Shown in pieces: positions 1 to 9,281 of a DNA stretch of 64,000 nucleotides. The translations under genes were made by a program, and so were the position numbers. The number at the start of each line of letters is the position of its first letter. Position 1 is the first letter of the stretch. The DNA is from Gammaproteobacteria bacterium. Lineage in GTDB: Bacteria; Pseudomonadota; Gammaproteobacteria; Arenicellales; JAANXG01. The stretch spans positions 1-64,000 of the forward strand of contig JAHEIO010000008.1 of the NCBI GenBank assembly GCA_024639325.1, read 5' to 3'. The notes beneath the pieces are model-generated. The model saw nothing but the letters and a program-made list of their open reading frames with translations, ran no database searches and was not told the origin of the DNA.

Positions 1-153
1 CATAAATTCGGCATCATCGGCCGTAGGAGCGTCAGCCTGGGGGTGGCCGAGTACGCCGCCGGCGATGACATCGAGAGCTTTATTATCAAAGCCGACAAAG
101 CGCTTTATTCGGCCAAGCGTGCAGGCAAAAACCAGGTGGTTCGAGTCGCCTAG
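1..153 (+). CDS. C-terminal fragment of a GGDEF (diguanylate cyclase) protein, truncated by the window start
   Basis: Frame 1 reads ...VSLGVAEYAAGDDIESFIIKADKALYSAKRAGKNQVVRVA*, a typical GGDEF C-terminus (SxGVA, ADxALYxAKxxGKNxV). Confidence 0.85.
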   Translation, partial: HKFGIIGRRSVSLGVAEYAAGDDIESFIIKADKALYSAKRAGKNQVVRVA

Positions 154-198
154 TCGAGTATTTCCCGCCGGGAGCCCGATCCGCAGTAAATCGACAAT

Positions 199-240
199 CC
201 CGCATATCGAACCACGGGGTTCCGATTGCGGTTTTTTTTT
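199..240. terminator. Rho-independent terminator-like hairpin with a T-tract
   Basis: ccgcatatcgaacc-acgg-ggttccgattgcgg forms an imperfect stem followed by a run of T, between the GGDEF stop and the AsmA gene. Confidence 0.65.
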
Positions 241-258
241 GGATTCGGTGTTTTTTCT

Positions 259-3200
259 CTACTCGTCCCGCAAGCCTATGGCTTGTTCGCACTTTTTCGT
301 GTCTACACCCGGCCTGACACCCTGAGTGATGTACTGGCCCGGGACGAGAACCACGGTGGCCATCATCCGGACCGCCGTACCCAACAAGTCGTCGGGCCTC
401 AATCCTACGCCGAAGTCGGCAAAACTGCCTTCCACCATGACCGGCGTCGACAGGCTGAAAAATTTGGGCCGTTTGCTGCGCGGCGAAAGGCGCAGCTTGA
501 TGCGCTCAGTCCGAAAATTGATCTTCCCCTTTCCGTTCACCTGGGTACGAGTCGTGTCCATGAACAGCAGATTGGGCTTCATGACCCCATCGTTCACATC
601 GAGCCGGCCAACCAGGCAGTTGACTTTCGATTGTGTTTGCAGATTCAACACCGGCAGAACAGCAAAAAACAGGTTGGTCGTCCACAGGTCGAAAATTCCG
701 CTGCGCAAGGTTTCCGGCCAGATCACAAAATCGAAATACCCGTTGGCATTGTCATCGATCAGGCTCAATGTCTCGCCCTGCGACGCCAGGTCCACGTCGA
801 AGGAAAATTTACCGGCCATATCGGTATCGGGCTCGATGCGGCGGGCAAATACGCCATAGTCGAAGTTTTCGATTTGAGTTCGCAGCGTCGCGGCATATTC
901 CTCCTGGGTCGCTTGCAGACTCAGTTCCAGTGCGGCCTCCCCGCCCGGCAAATCTACGTCTAGCGACAGCATTAGCTTCCCGTTCTGCAGTGCAATACTC
1001 ATTTCTCCGAAGCCGAGCCGGTCTTGACCCGATAGAACGTCACCCACCCGTATATCGGCCTTGCCATCAAAACCGTGCATCACCTCCCTGCTCAATAGCG
1101 GCTGCGCCGATTCCGCTTGCGTATGTTTACCGCTGTCCTGTTCCGCTGGCTTTTTTGAAATCGCACTGTCTCCGGTCTCAACCTCGATTTCCTCGTTAGT
1201 GACCGCCACCGGCGACCAATCGCCCAGTTGAAAATCATCCAGCCGAAAGGTCTTGGCTTCGAGTATTCCGGTCAGTTCCGGTTTGGCGCCCGAGGTGGAA
1301 ACCTCGAGGTGTCCTCTCGCGATGGTTTCGCCTATCCGGAACGTTACGTCTGAAAGGCTGTAATCGGAATCGCCGATTCTTAACCGTCCATCAACGGAGT
1401 ACGGCCCAAACGGCGGCAGTGAAACCTCTAATAATTCATCGAGGCTATCGATCCGGTTGCCGCTAAAGGAAACGTGCAGATCCAGACCACGCAGCCCGCT
1501 CAACCGCGGCACTAAACCCTGCATGGTCAGCTCAGCGCCGGCTGCGATCGCTTTGATTTTGGTATCGAGAAATTCCTTGCCATCGGGGCTTTTCGGGAGT
1601 CGTTTCGTTTCCATGGTGAAGTCCATCGGCACCTCGTCGATGCGCGCGTCCAGCTTGACCACGGTCTGTTTGGTCCGAGTGGTTGCCTTGGCAGTGCCCT
1701 TCACCACCTCGATATGCGCTCTGCCCGCCTGGTTGGGATCGGTGAGTAACCAGCGCCCGGCATGGGTCTCGATATTTATATCGGTGTCGCCAACCAGTTC
1801 GCCGATGCTGCCGCCGCGCGCGACGACATGCGCCGTCAACCGCTTGCAATGGGCATCGATCTCTGTGGCAAGCTGCAGTTTGCGCAGAAAATTTCCGATA
1901 TCGACATCCGTGGCTTCGAGATCGAGCTCGATCTCGGGGATGTTTCCACGCAGGTCCATGGCGAGGTTGCCGGTGAAGCCGGTGTCAGCCAAAGTCCCTC
2001 GAAACGGCGCTTCCGACACGTGACCGTCGCGTATCCGGGTCGAGAATGCGATATCCGTAATATCGGAAGGCTCCAGGACGACCCGCTTACCCGCGATGTC
2101 GATGTCCATGTCTTTCAAGTTCAAATCCGTTGGCAGGATCGGCATGTTCATGTCGACACCCACGCCGGATTTCTGCTCCCCGGGTGAACGCTGGGCGGTG
2201 AAAACGCGTTCCAACTCGAACGGATCGATCACATCAAACGCCAGCGATGTGGTTAACAGCGGCTGGCCATCGAGCCGTGAAAGCCCGATCGCGCCGTCGA
2301 TCGAACTTCGACCGATTTGCGCATGCAGATCGCTCAGCCGCCAGGCATCTCGATCGTTCTGCACGCTCAACCGACCCGACAAGGAATACGCCGCCATGAA
2401 GTCGGGCGACACCCCCAGCCACGGCGCCAGCTCGCCGAAGCGTTGGCCCGACAACTGAATCTGAAGCGTCGTCTCATCCGCGCTGGTTTCATCGGCAAGC
2501 CGACCGCTCATGATCAACTCCGCGCCGGCACCCGTCGCCATTAGATCAAGGGGCAGGCTCCTTTCTTCAAAAAACGTCGGAAGATCACCCAGCCCGACAT
2601 CGGCCGTAAAGGCTTCACCAAGCAGGCGGCCGTCAACCGACAGTCTCGCCCGTTGCCGGTACGTACCGTGAAACGTCATCTCGTCGAGATCGATTTCGAT
2701 CGACTTTTCGCTGGATCCGTTGCCGTAGGTTATCGCCGCGTCCCGAAGCTGCACATTCAGCCCCAGGTTCTCGATCAGGGACCGCGTCTCTCTGCCCTGA
2801 CTGGACGCTTGCACCGCAAGCTCACCGAGCTTGCCCGAGATGCCCGTCAGATCGGTAAATCGTTCGACCAGATCACCAACATCTGCTTGCTGCGCGTGCA
2901 GTGCAGCCGTTGCCTTGAACTCACCGTCTATTCGATCGACTCCGATGTCTCCCTGAATTGCCAGACCATCGATGTTGAGTTGAAACGCCCCATCTATCCG
3001 CATCCGTTCGCCTGTTGTTCCCAGTCGCAGATTGCCGGTAATCGCCGTTTTTCCGAGATGGCCGTCGATGCCGGATATTGCCAGTGCGCCCGGGGTCCCG
3101 CTGAGTTCAGCTTCGAGCCGGTATTTTCCGATGGCGGGCAGCGATGCATCGAGGATCGCGGCAAGATCGGCTACGCGTGCGCCCTCCAGTTCGACGCTGG

Positions 3201-3939
3201 CGTCGATCTCCTGCCGTTCCGGCGTGGCGATTACCGAGCCGTCGATCTGGAGTCGGTTATCGTTTAGCGCCACCGTCGAATTGACCGGCACCGGCTCGTG
3301 GGACGTCAGCAGATTATTCAGGGAGGCGGTCGTCGCATCGATCGAGAACGGAAATCCCCGGACCGTTCCCGCCATGTTGATGCGGCTGGGATTATCGGCC
3401 GGCAGCTGCGCGGTTAATTCCTCGACAACCAGTTCAGCCGCGGTTTGCTGCGTTTGATCTTTGAATTGCACGGCCAGATCGCTTAGCGACACGTGGTTGA
3501 TGGCAACCAGTTTCCAGCCGCCGCCCCCGGTATTTTTTGCGCCGGCCGGAAACGTCCAGTTATTGCGGCCGTCAGCAGCGGCTTCCAAAGAAAGACCCAC
3601 TCCGCTTGCATTGATTTCATCGATCACGATTTGGCCGCGCAGCAGCGGCATCAAGCTGACGGTGGCGGTTATTTTTTCGATTCGAACAAAATCCGGACTC
3701 GACCAGTTTGGCGGATTACCAAGACGGACCTGGGCCGCCTCGAAGACCGGCGGCAGCGAAAGTTTGACGGCGAGCGAGCCCTGCAGTTGTATCGAACGAT
3801 CCAACGCCTGCCCGCCGATCGCCTCGATTCGCGGCCGTAAATTGCCGAGCTCGATGCGGGGGGCAATAATTGCCACCAGCGCCAGCACGATTGCGGCGCC
3901 CGCAACAGCCAGTGCGAACCAGCGCAAAAGTGTCTTCAA
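259..3939 (-). CDS. AsmA family protein (1226 aa)
   Basis: N-terminal TM helix followed by the IELGNLRPRIEA...G.A....I.G.L..KLSLPP AsmA pattern; long beta-rich repeats. Confidence 0.85.
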   Translation of the reverse strand: MKTLLRWFALAVAGAAIVLALVAIIAPRIELGNLRPRIEAIGGQALDRSIQLQGSLAVKLSLPPVFEAAQVRLGNPPNWSSPDFVRIEKITATVSLMPLLRGQIVIDEINASGVGLSLEAAADGRNNWTFPAGAKNTGGGGWKLVAINHVSLSDLAVQFKDQTQQTAAELVVEELTAQLPADNPSRINMAGTVRGFPFSIDATTASLNNLLTSHEPVPVNSTVALNDNRLQIDGSVIATPERQEIDASVELEGARVADLAAILDASLPAIGKYRLEAELSGTPGALAISGIDGHLGKTAITGNLRLGTTGERMRIDGAFQLNIDGLAIQGDIGVDRIDGEFKATAALHAQQADVGDLVERFTDLTGISGKLGELAVQASSQGRETRSLIENLGLNVQLRDAAITYGNGSSEKSIEIDLDEMTFHGTYRQRARLSVDGRLLGEAFTADVGLGDLPTFFEERSLPLDLMATGAGAELIMSGRLADETSADETTLQIQLSGQRFGELAPWLGVSPDFMAAYSLSGRLSVQNDRDAWRLSDLHAQIGRSSIDGAIGLSRLDGQPLLTTSLAFDVIDPFELERVFTAQRSPGEQKSGVGVDMNMPILPTDLNLKDMDIDIAGKRVVLEPSDITDIAFSTRIRDGHVSEAPFRGTLADTGFTGNLAMDLRGNIPEIELDLEATDVDIGNFLRKLQLATEIDAHCKRLTAHVVARGGSIGELVGDTDINIETHAGRWLLTDPNQAGRAHIEVVKGTAKATTRTKQTVVKLDARIDEVPMDFTMETKRLPKSPDGKEFLDTKIKAIAAGAELTMQGLVPRLSGLRGLDLHVSFSGNRIDSLDELLEVSLPPFGPYSVDGRLRIGDSDYSLSDVTFRIGETIARGHLEVSTSGAKPELTGILEAKTFRLDDFQLGDWSPVAVTNEEIEVETGDSAISKKPAEQDSGKHTQAESAQPLLSREVMHGFDGKADIRVGDVLSGQDRLGFGEMSIALQNGKLMLSLDVDLPGGEAALELSLQATQEEYAATLRTQIENFDYGVFARRIEPDTDMAGKFSFDVDLASQGETLSLIDDNANGYFDFVIWPETLRSGIFDLWTTNLFFAVLPVLNLQTQSKVNCLVGRLDVNDGVMKPNLLFMDTTRTQVNGKGKINFRTERIKLRLSPRSKRPKFFSLSTPVMVEGSFADFGVGLRPDDLLGTAVRMMATVVLVPGQYITQGVRPGVDTKKCEQAIGLRDE

Positions 3940-4014
3940 CCCGGTAACTCTTGTCCTATCGCAAATTAATCATTAACACGGCGCGGTTCCGTACCGGTTG
4001 ATTTGGATCACTTC

Positions 4015-4098
4015 TAGCCCGCATATTGCACCCGTATCCCGAGCGATGACGCAGGACAGGTTTGACTGAGCGCCGGCCTGGTGAAAAATGCGGGCTGA
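4015..4098. repeat. REP-like palindromic repeat, inverted pair
   Basis: tagcccgcatattgcacc (4015-4032) and ggcctggtgaaaaatgcgggctga (4075-4098) are inverted; related to the copies at 9198 and 23162. Confidence 0.55.
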
Positions 4099-4174
4099 TT
4101 GAGCCATCAACGCCGGTGATGAAAGATGACTACAAATTGAACTGATATTGGAAATCGTCGAAACTTTTCTTACC

Positions 4175-4822
4175 CTATTTCAGCCTTTCTACGCGTCCAT
4201 TGCCAAGCTCATAGTGGCGGTCCGCGGTCTGCTCGCACTCATCGAAATCGTGGGTGACCATGAGCGCGATAAGGCTTTGTCTGGAGACAATTTCTCTCAC
4301 CAGTGTAATCATGTCGGCGCGGGTATCCGCGTCAAGGGCGCCAAATGGCTCATCCAACAGCAGGACAGGCCGCTTGCGGACCAGGCAGCGGGCCAGCGCG
4401 ACGCGCTGTTGTTCTCCGCCCGAGAGCAAACCCGCACGCTGCCCCGCAAGGGGCAACAAGCCGACCCCGTCCAGCACCTTTTGCACTTCCCGCCCCTCGG
4501 CTTCGGTTAACTTCAACGAGGTGTTCATGCCGAGCGCGACATTCTGCGCCGCGCTCAAGTGTTCGAACAAGTTGTCTTTCTGGAACAGGATTGTCAGTGG
4601 GCGGGATTCCGGAGCAAGCGCCAGGATGTCTTTGCCATCGACTCTGACCCGACCCGAATGGGGTTCAAGAAACCCGGCAATCAAGTCCAGGCAGGTCGAC
4701 TTTCCGCTCCCGCTTTTGCCCGTCAAACAGGCAATTTCCCCGGCCGCCACTTCCAAGTCGTACTGATACTCCAGCGTAACAGCGCCCTTATGCCGGTAGC
4801 GCAGTTCTATGACTTCAAGCAT
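4175..4822 (-). CDS. thiQ: Thiamine ABC transporter ATP-binding protein
   Basis: Walker A GKSGSGKST, signature LSGGEQQRVALARCL, Walker B VLLLDEPFGALD; downstream of a TPP riboswitch and overlaps thiP. Confidence 0.85.
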   Translation of the reverse strand: MLEVIELRYRHKGAVTLEYQYDLEVAAGEIACLTGKSGSGKSTCLDLIAGFLEPHSGRVRVDGKDILALAPESRPLTILFQKDNLFEHLSAAQNVALGMNTSLKLTEAEGREVQKVLDGVGLLPLAGQRAGLLSGGEQQRVALARCLVRKRPVLLLDEPFGALDADTRADMITLVREIVSRQSLIALMVTHDFDECEQTADRHYELGNGRVERLK

Positions 4823-6455
4823 CGCGCTTTTCCCGGTAACACCAGGGCACTAGGGTAAACACAAGAAAAGTGGTGACCAGCAAAATCAATGCGATCCCCG
4901 CGGCGTCGGTGGTCCTGTAGGACCCCATCTTCTGATACAAAACCCAGGGCAGGGTCGAGAAATCTCGATTTCCAAACACGGATATCACCCCCAGGTCGCC
5001 AAAGGAGAAACAAAAGGACAGAGCTGAAACGAACCCGACTTCAGCGCGAATCGCGGGAAAATCGACCAGCCGCCAACGCGCGAATCCCGACAAACCCAAT
5101 GAACTTGCCAAACGATCGTGCTTCAACCCGGCTTTCTGCACCGCCGGGTAAAGAATTGCCAGGGCAAAGGGCAACGCCATCAGCACATTGGCAAGCAGAA
5201 GCGCCAAGGGGGCGAACACGTAAACATCTGATGCCAGTCGGCGCGCAATGAGAAAAAAGCCCAGCGCCATCACCAGCGACGGGATCGCCAGATATATGGT
5301 GCCGCTCACCGTCATCATGCTGGACAGGATACTCACCCATCTCGTCTGGCGGGTGTGAAGTGGCGACGTCAACCGTTGTCTGGCCCTGCTGATGAGGAGC
5401 GCGATGGCCAGCGTTACGATGCTAGCCAGGGTAGCCAGCATAAAGCTGGTGATCAACGCGCGCACGAAGACGCGCTGCGCAAGCAACCCGGCAAGATCCG
5501 CGGCCAGTCCGTCAACGACAACGGCGAGCAAGGGCGCCAGATAAGCCAATGCAAATATAAATATGAACGCCGACTGCAACCGCCGAAGTATCGCCGGCTC
5601 TGGCCACGAGAACCGTTCCGCCCGAATCGCCAGGGAACGATCTTGCGAGCGGAACATCGACGCTGAGACCACAAAAAATCCGCACACGGCAAGCTGCACT
5701 AGGGAAATTGCGACGGCATGCTGTATATCGAACTCCAGTTTAATCGCTTCGTAGATAGCGACTTCGAGCGTGTTGAACCGCGGCGATCCCCCTAGCGTCA
5801 ATACGACCGCGAACGAGGTAAAGCACAACAGGAAGATGGTTGAGCAAAGCCCGGGTAGTGACGACGCCAGTGCAGGCCATTCGATGAATCGAAAACGCTG
5901 CCACGGAGAAAGCCCCAGACTGCGCCCCAGCTTGAGCTTTTCAACCGGCACCCCATCCAGGCGTTGCAGCAACAGGCGGGCGGCGAAGGGCGCGTTCATG
6001 AAGACGTGGGCGGTCAGAATGCCGCCAAGCCCGTAAATCGCAACTCCGATACCCGCCGAGCCCGCGGCGCCAAACAGTTGATTCAACCACCCCTGACGGC
6101 CCAGGACCGTTATCAGCCCCAGGACGACAACCAGCGTGGGCAACACCATGCTGATCGACAGCAGCGCAATGAGCTGGTGCCGGCCGGGAAATCTCAGGTG
6201 ACTGATACTCCAGGCCGCGGTCAGCCCAAGAGCTACCGAGAGGAGCGTCGATGCCCCCGCCTGAAACAGCGTAAACCATAAGGTGGCCCATATGGCGGCA
6301 ATGTCCAGGTCCGCGGCGCCTCGACCCTGCCCTGCCGTCCACATCGATAGAAACATGCCGGCCGCCAGTGCAACCAAACCCAGCGACGCGGCGATGCCGC
6401 CCCAAACCACCCACGACGTTTTTCGTAAAGAGCTGGAGTTACCGGCCAATCGCAC
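4815..6455 (-). CDS. thiP: Thiamine ABC transporter permease; likely GTG start at 6455 (ORF open to 6587)
   Basis: Multi-TM double permease with two EAA-like loops (LGRSLGLSPWQRFRFIEWP, ASSLGLSGFARWRLVDFP); 8-bp overlap with thiQ; under the TPP riboswitch. Confidence 0.82.
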   Translation of the reverse strand: MRLAGNSSSLRKTSWVVWGGIAASLGLVALAAGMFLSMWTAGQGRGAADLDIAAIWATLWFTLFQAGASTLLSVALGLTAAWSISHLRFPGRHQLIALLSISMVLPTLVVVLGLITVLGRQGWLNQLFGAAGSAGIGVAIYGLGGILTAHVFMNAPFAARLLLQRLDGVPVEKLKLGRSLGLSPWQRFRFIEWPALASSLPGLCSTIFLLCFTSFAVVLTLGGSPRFNTLEVAIYEAIKLEFDIQHAVAISLVQLAVCGFFVVSASMFRSQDRSLAIRAERFSWPEPAILRRLQSAFIFIFALAYLAPLLAVVVDGLAADLAGLLAQRVFVRALITSFMLATLASIVTLAIALLISRARQRLTSPLHTRQTRWVSILSSMMTVSGTIYLAIPSLVMALGFFLIARRLASDVYVFAPLALLLANVLMALPFALAILYPAVQKAGLKHDRLASSLGLSGFARWRLVDFPAIRAEVGFVSALSFCFSFGDLGVISVFGNRDFSTLPWVLYQKMGSYRTTDAAGIALILLVTTFLVFTLVPWCYREKRDA

Positions 6456-6660
6456 GCCGCCACTCGGCAATCCGGCGTTTTCGGTGTTGCTCAATCCCGG
6501 CGCTTTCCACCAGCCGGGCTCCGGGGCTGCAACCCGCCGAAATTGCATCCCAGGTGCGCACGGTCCGCTTTGGCTTCTCCTCGGCATGGGTTAGGATCGC
6601 AATCCACGCAAGCAGGAAAGACCTCGTACAGGCGAACAAACGGTTCATCGGCATCCTCAT
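6439..6660 (-). pseudogene. thiB: Probable thiB remnant: signal peptide fused to a short C-terminal segment
   Basis: Small ORF MRMPMNRLFACTRSFLLAWIAILTHAEEKPKRTV...EQHRKRRIAEWRRAIGR* at the thiB position. The N-terminus looks like a signal peptide; the C-terminus resembles the ThiB tail (xxxHRxxWIxEWxxAVSR, from memory). A full-length periplasmic binding protein is absent. Confidence 0.5.
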
Positions 6661-6732
6661 AATCAAGCATTCTCTGCATCGAACAAAAAGCGGGGTCATT
6701 CGAGTCGCGAAGGGTGTCTTGCGGCGCCGTTC

Positions 6733-6810
6733 GTCTCTTGCTTCCTCCGCCAGCATGGTCTGGTTCAGGTTCAATGGGTTTATCTCAGCCCGAGGGCACC
6801 CCAGAGAGAC
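6733..6810 (-). promoter_or_regulatory. TPP (thi-box) riboswitch aptamer
   Basis: Minus strand: gtctctctggggtgccctcgggCTGAGAtaaACCCattGAACCTGAaccagaccatgctggcggAGGaagcaagagac. Conserved CUGAGA, ACCC..UGAACCUGA and GCGGAGGAA cores; P1 gtctct/agagac closes. Confidence 0.95.
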
Positions 6811-6871
6811 GATTCAAGTATAACTATGAGGGGAACGAGCAAGCAACAGAGCGCGTGAGAATAATTGGACC

Positions 6872-7546
6872 ATGCAGACTATTGATTTCGACAGTCCGGT
6901 CATACTGGTAGGCGCCGGGGACATCGACTGGAAAGGCTTCCGGCACGTTCACGGGCTCGGGTATCCCGTGATCGCCGCCGACAGCGGCGCGGACATACTG
7001 CGCGAAGCCGGCGTTCAGCCGGATGTGATTATCGGCGATATGGACTCCATATCCGACACGCGGGCTTGGCCGCACCGGACGAAAATCGCCAAAATTTCGG
7101 AGCAGGAAACCACCGATTTCGAAAAGGCCTTGTACGCCACGTCCGCTTCCTTGTATCTGGCGTTTGGTTTTCTCGGCCACCGCCTGGACCACAGCCTGGC
7201 TGCACACCACTGCCTTGCAAAATATCGAACGAGGAAATCCGTTGTTTTGATCGGTTACGTAGATTTGATGTTCGCACCGACCGTGCCTCTGGTAATCGAC
7301 CTGCCCCGAGACATCCGGTTTTCGATCAATCCCCTGGCCCCGGTCAGGTTTCTGAACTCAAGCGGTTTACTGTATCCTCTCGATGGATTGACGCTGGAAA
7401 CGGGTGTCGCAATCGGCACTTCCAACACCGTGACCCACACCACGGTTCGCGTCACGCCCGAAAATCCTGAAAGAGCGGATTACCTGGTTATTGTCCCCAA
7501 CATCGCGCTGCGCCACGTGCTCGACTGGTATGTTGCGCAGTGCTGA
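6872..7546 (+). CDS. Thiamine pyrophosphokinase-like protein
   Basis: ADSGAD, DVIIGDMDS, QETTDFEKAL and GHRLDHSLA motifs; divergent from the TPP riboswitch. Confidence 0.88.
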   Translation: MQTIDFDSPVILVGAGDIDWKGFRHVHGLGYPVIAADSGADILREAGVQPDVIIGDMDSISDTRAWPHRTKIAKISEQETTDFEKALYATSASLYLAFGFLGHRLDHSLAAHHCLAKYRTRKSVVLIGYVDLMFAPTVPLVIDLPRDIRFSINPLAPVRFLNSSGLLYPLDGLTLETGVAIGTSNTVTHTTVRVTPENPERADYLVIVPNIALRHVLDWYVAQC

Positions 7547-7625
7547 AAACTCTCCAAGATAGAGTCGTTAGTTCTTGCCAGTAAGTTTCAGTTTGTCTGA
7601 TCGGCCACGCGGGTCGCCCCGTAAT

Positions 7626-8066
7626 TCAATAGCTGCTGAACGTTTCGATCCTGCCCTCGCTGTCAAACGTCAATACGTCGTAGTTTTCAGGTTTGACGCT
7701 GTGCATCCCCGGAGATAGCTGCGGCATTCCCGGCGCCGTGATTCCTACCACGTCCGGCCTTTCCGAAAGCAGGCGACGTACGTCGTCCGCGGGGACATGA
7801 CCTTCGATCACATAGCCATCGACCACGGCGGTATGACAAGACATCAGCCGCCCGTCGGTGAGTCCGAGTTCCTTTTTGATGTCCACCAGATTCTCTCTGT
7901 CTACGGTTTGCACGGCGAATCCGTTCTCCCGCATGTATTCGACCCAGCCGTTGCAGCAACTACACGTGGGGGATTTGTAGACGGTCACGGTATCCACCGG
8001 TCCGGCAGCATAGGCCGCCATTGCGAAATAAAGCGCAAGCGGTATCGATCCGAGCATCGCTTTCAT
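7626..8066 (-). CDS. DUF411 family metal-binding protein, exported
   Basis: VYKSPTCSCCNGWVEYMRENGF plus MSCHTAVVDGYVIEGHVPADDVRRLL and GMP motifs; signal peptide. Confidence 0.88.
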   Translation of the reverse strand: MKAMLGSIPLALYFAMAAYAAGPVDTVTVYKSPTCSCCNGWVEYMRENGFAVQTVDRENLVDIKKELGLTDGRLMSCHTAVVDGYVIEGHVPADDVRRLLSERPDVVGITAPGMPQLSPGMHSVKPENYDVLTFDSEGRIETFSSY

Positions 8067-8169
8067 CGTCGTCTCTCGTCTCCTGTGTTAAATCGCGTAC
8101 GTCTTAATTATAATATGAACCTGTCAGCGTGAACTGAATATATTTGTCGCCATCAGCAGTGCGCTGGTG

Positions 8170-8754
8170 CGCAAGCGCGGAGCAGGCCCAGAGCCCGTCG
8201 GAATCGACCGACGACAAAACCCTGAATCTGCTCGCGTACCGAAGTCTGGGGGGCGACGCGTTTTGACAGGGCGACCTAATTTTCGCCCGGCGTTATCTTC
8301 AGCAAGGTGCAGATATCTACGATCCGAAAACCCACAGCGCTCTGGCCTATGTCTATTTCGTGGATCCCGGTGTGGTGTGTCTATCGATGCTGGCGCCGTT
8401 CTCTGCTTCGGGATCGCAATGGAAGAGCTGAGCTGGGGCCAGCGACTGTTTGGTTTCGACACACCCGAATTAGTATAAAAGCACATCGCTCAACTCGAGT
8501 TCAGCGTACACAACATGCTCAAAGAGCAGCGCGTGGTTATGAATACCGGTCTCGTAACTACTTCCCTGTTGATTCTAATAGTGGCATCGTTCTTCCAAAA
8601 CGTCTTTCCACACGCCAGCCTGATCATCTGTGCCGTCACCTTCGGATTCGCCGGCGCTTTGGACGTTCTGCTGCCCAACGAGGTATTCGAGGCGCTGGCC
8701 ACCGTATTTGTGGCATTTTACGCCTACCGGATCTACAAACTTGGCAACACGTGA
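8170..8754 (+). pseudogene. Decayed integral membrane protein gene (frameshifts and in-frame stops)
   Basis: Fragments LAYRSLGGDAF*QGDLIFARRYLQQGADIYDPKTHSALAYVYFVDPG (one frame), then MEELSWGQRLFGFDTPELV*KHIAQLEFSVHNMLKEQ..., TM segments and FYAYRIYKLGNT (another frame), with a TAA between. Confidence 0.6.
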
Positions 8755-8757
8755 ATC

Positions 8758-9108
8758 ATGAAATATAAGGACACCGAAGCCGACGAGGATTTAGAGCGGG
8801 CTCGAATCAACAGCGAGACCGCGAAGATCGCATGGTCCGATCTGCAGCGTTTCTTCGCGAAAGGCCGGGCGGTAGCCGTATTTCCCACGCTCGATCTCGT
8901 GGAGGTAGCCTACCAGATATCCCGCGACAACAAGGGCCAGGTCGAGGACTGGGCGGCATCGGGCCGGCTCGGACCGGTTTCCGACGCGCAGGCGCGCGAG
9001 TGGCTGAATGCGAACGCCCTGATGTGGGCAGTAGTCGTAAAGCCCTGGGTGCTGGTGCAGCCCATACTCAAAACCGTGGAACGTGCTGGCCGCGGAAAAT
9101 CGAACTAA
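8758..9108 (+). CDS. DUF2288 family protein
   Basis: ARINSETAKIAWSDLQRFFAKGRAVAV...LDLVEVAYQISRDN...WAVVVKPWVLVQ matches the DUF2288 pattern. Confidence 0.85.
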   Translation: MKYKDTEADEDLERARINSETAKIAWSDLQRFFAKGRAVAVFPTLDLVEVAYQISRDNKGQVEDWAASGRLGPVSDAQAREWLNANALMWAVVVKPWVLVQPILKTVERAGRGKSN

Positions 9109-9197
9109 TTCGCTGCCACGCCGTAAGGGCAAAGGGAATGCATCGTATTTCTCCCGAATAATCTCATTGCAACGGGAATAGGATGAGGTGTATATGA

Positions 9198-9226
9198 CTA
9201 GCCGCCTGTTGAGAAATGCGGGCTAG
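9198..9226. repeat. REP-like palindrome
   Basis: ctagccgcctgttgagaaatgcgggctag; reverse complement of the 23162 copy with few mismatches. Confidence 0.6.
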
Positions 9227-9281
9227 CTCGTTCCTCGGAGCGCGGCACTTGATTATCAAAGCGAAAAAGGAGGCAGCAGTT

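Noticed and set aside
226-963. 245-aa plus-strand ORF over the AsmA 3' end
   Set aside because: Antisense to AsmA and starts within the terminator-like T-tract; no family features.
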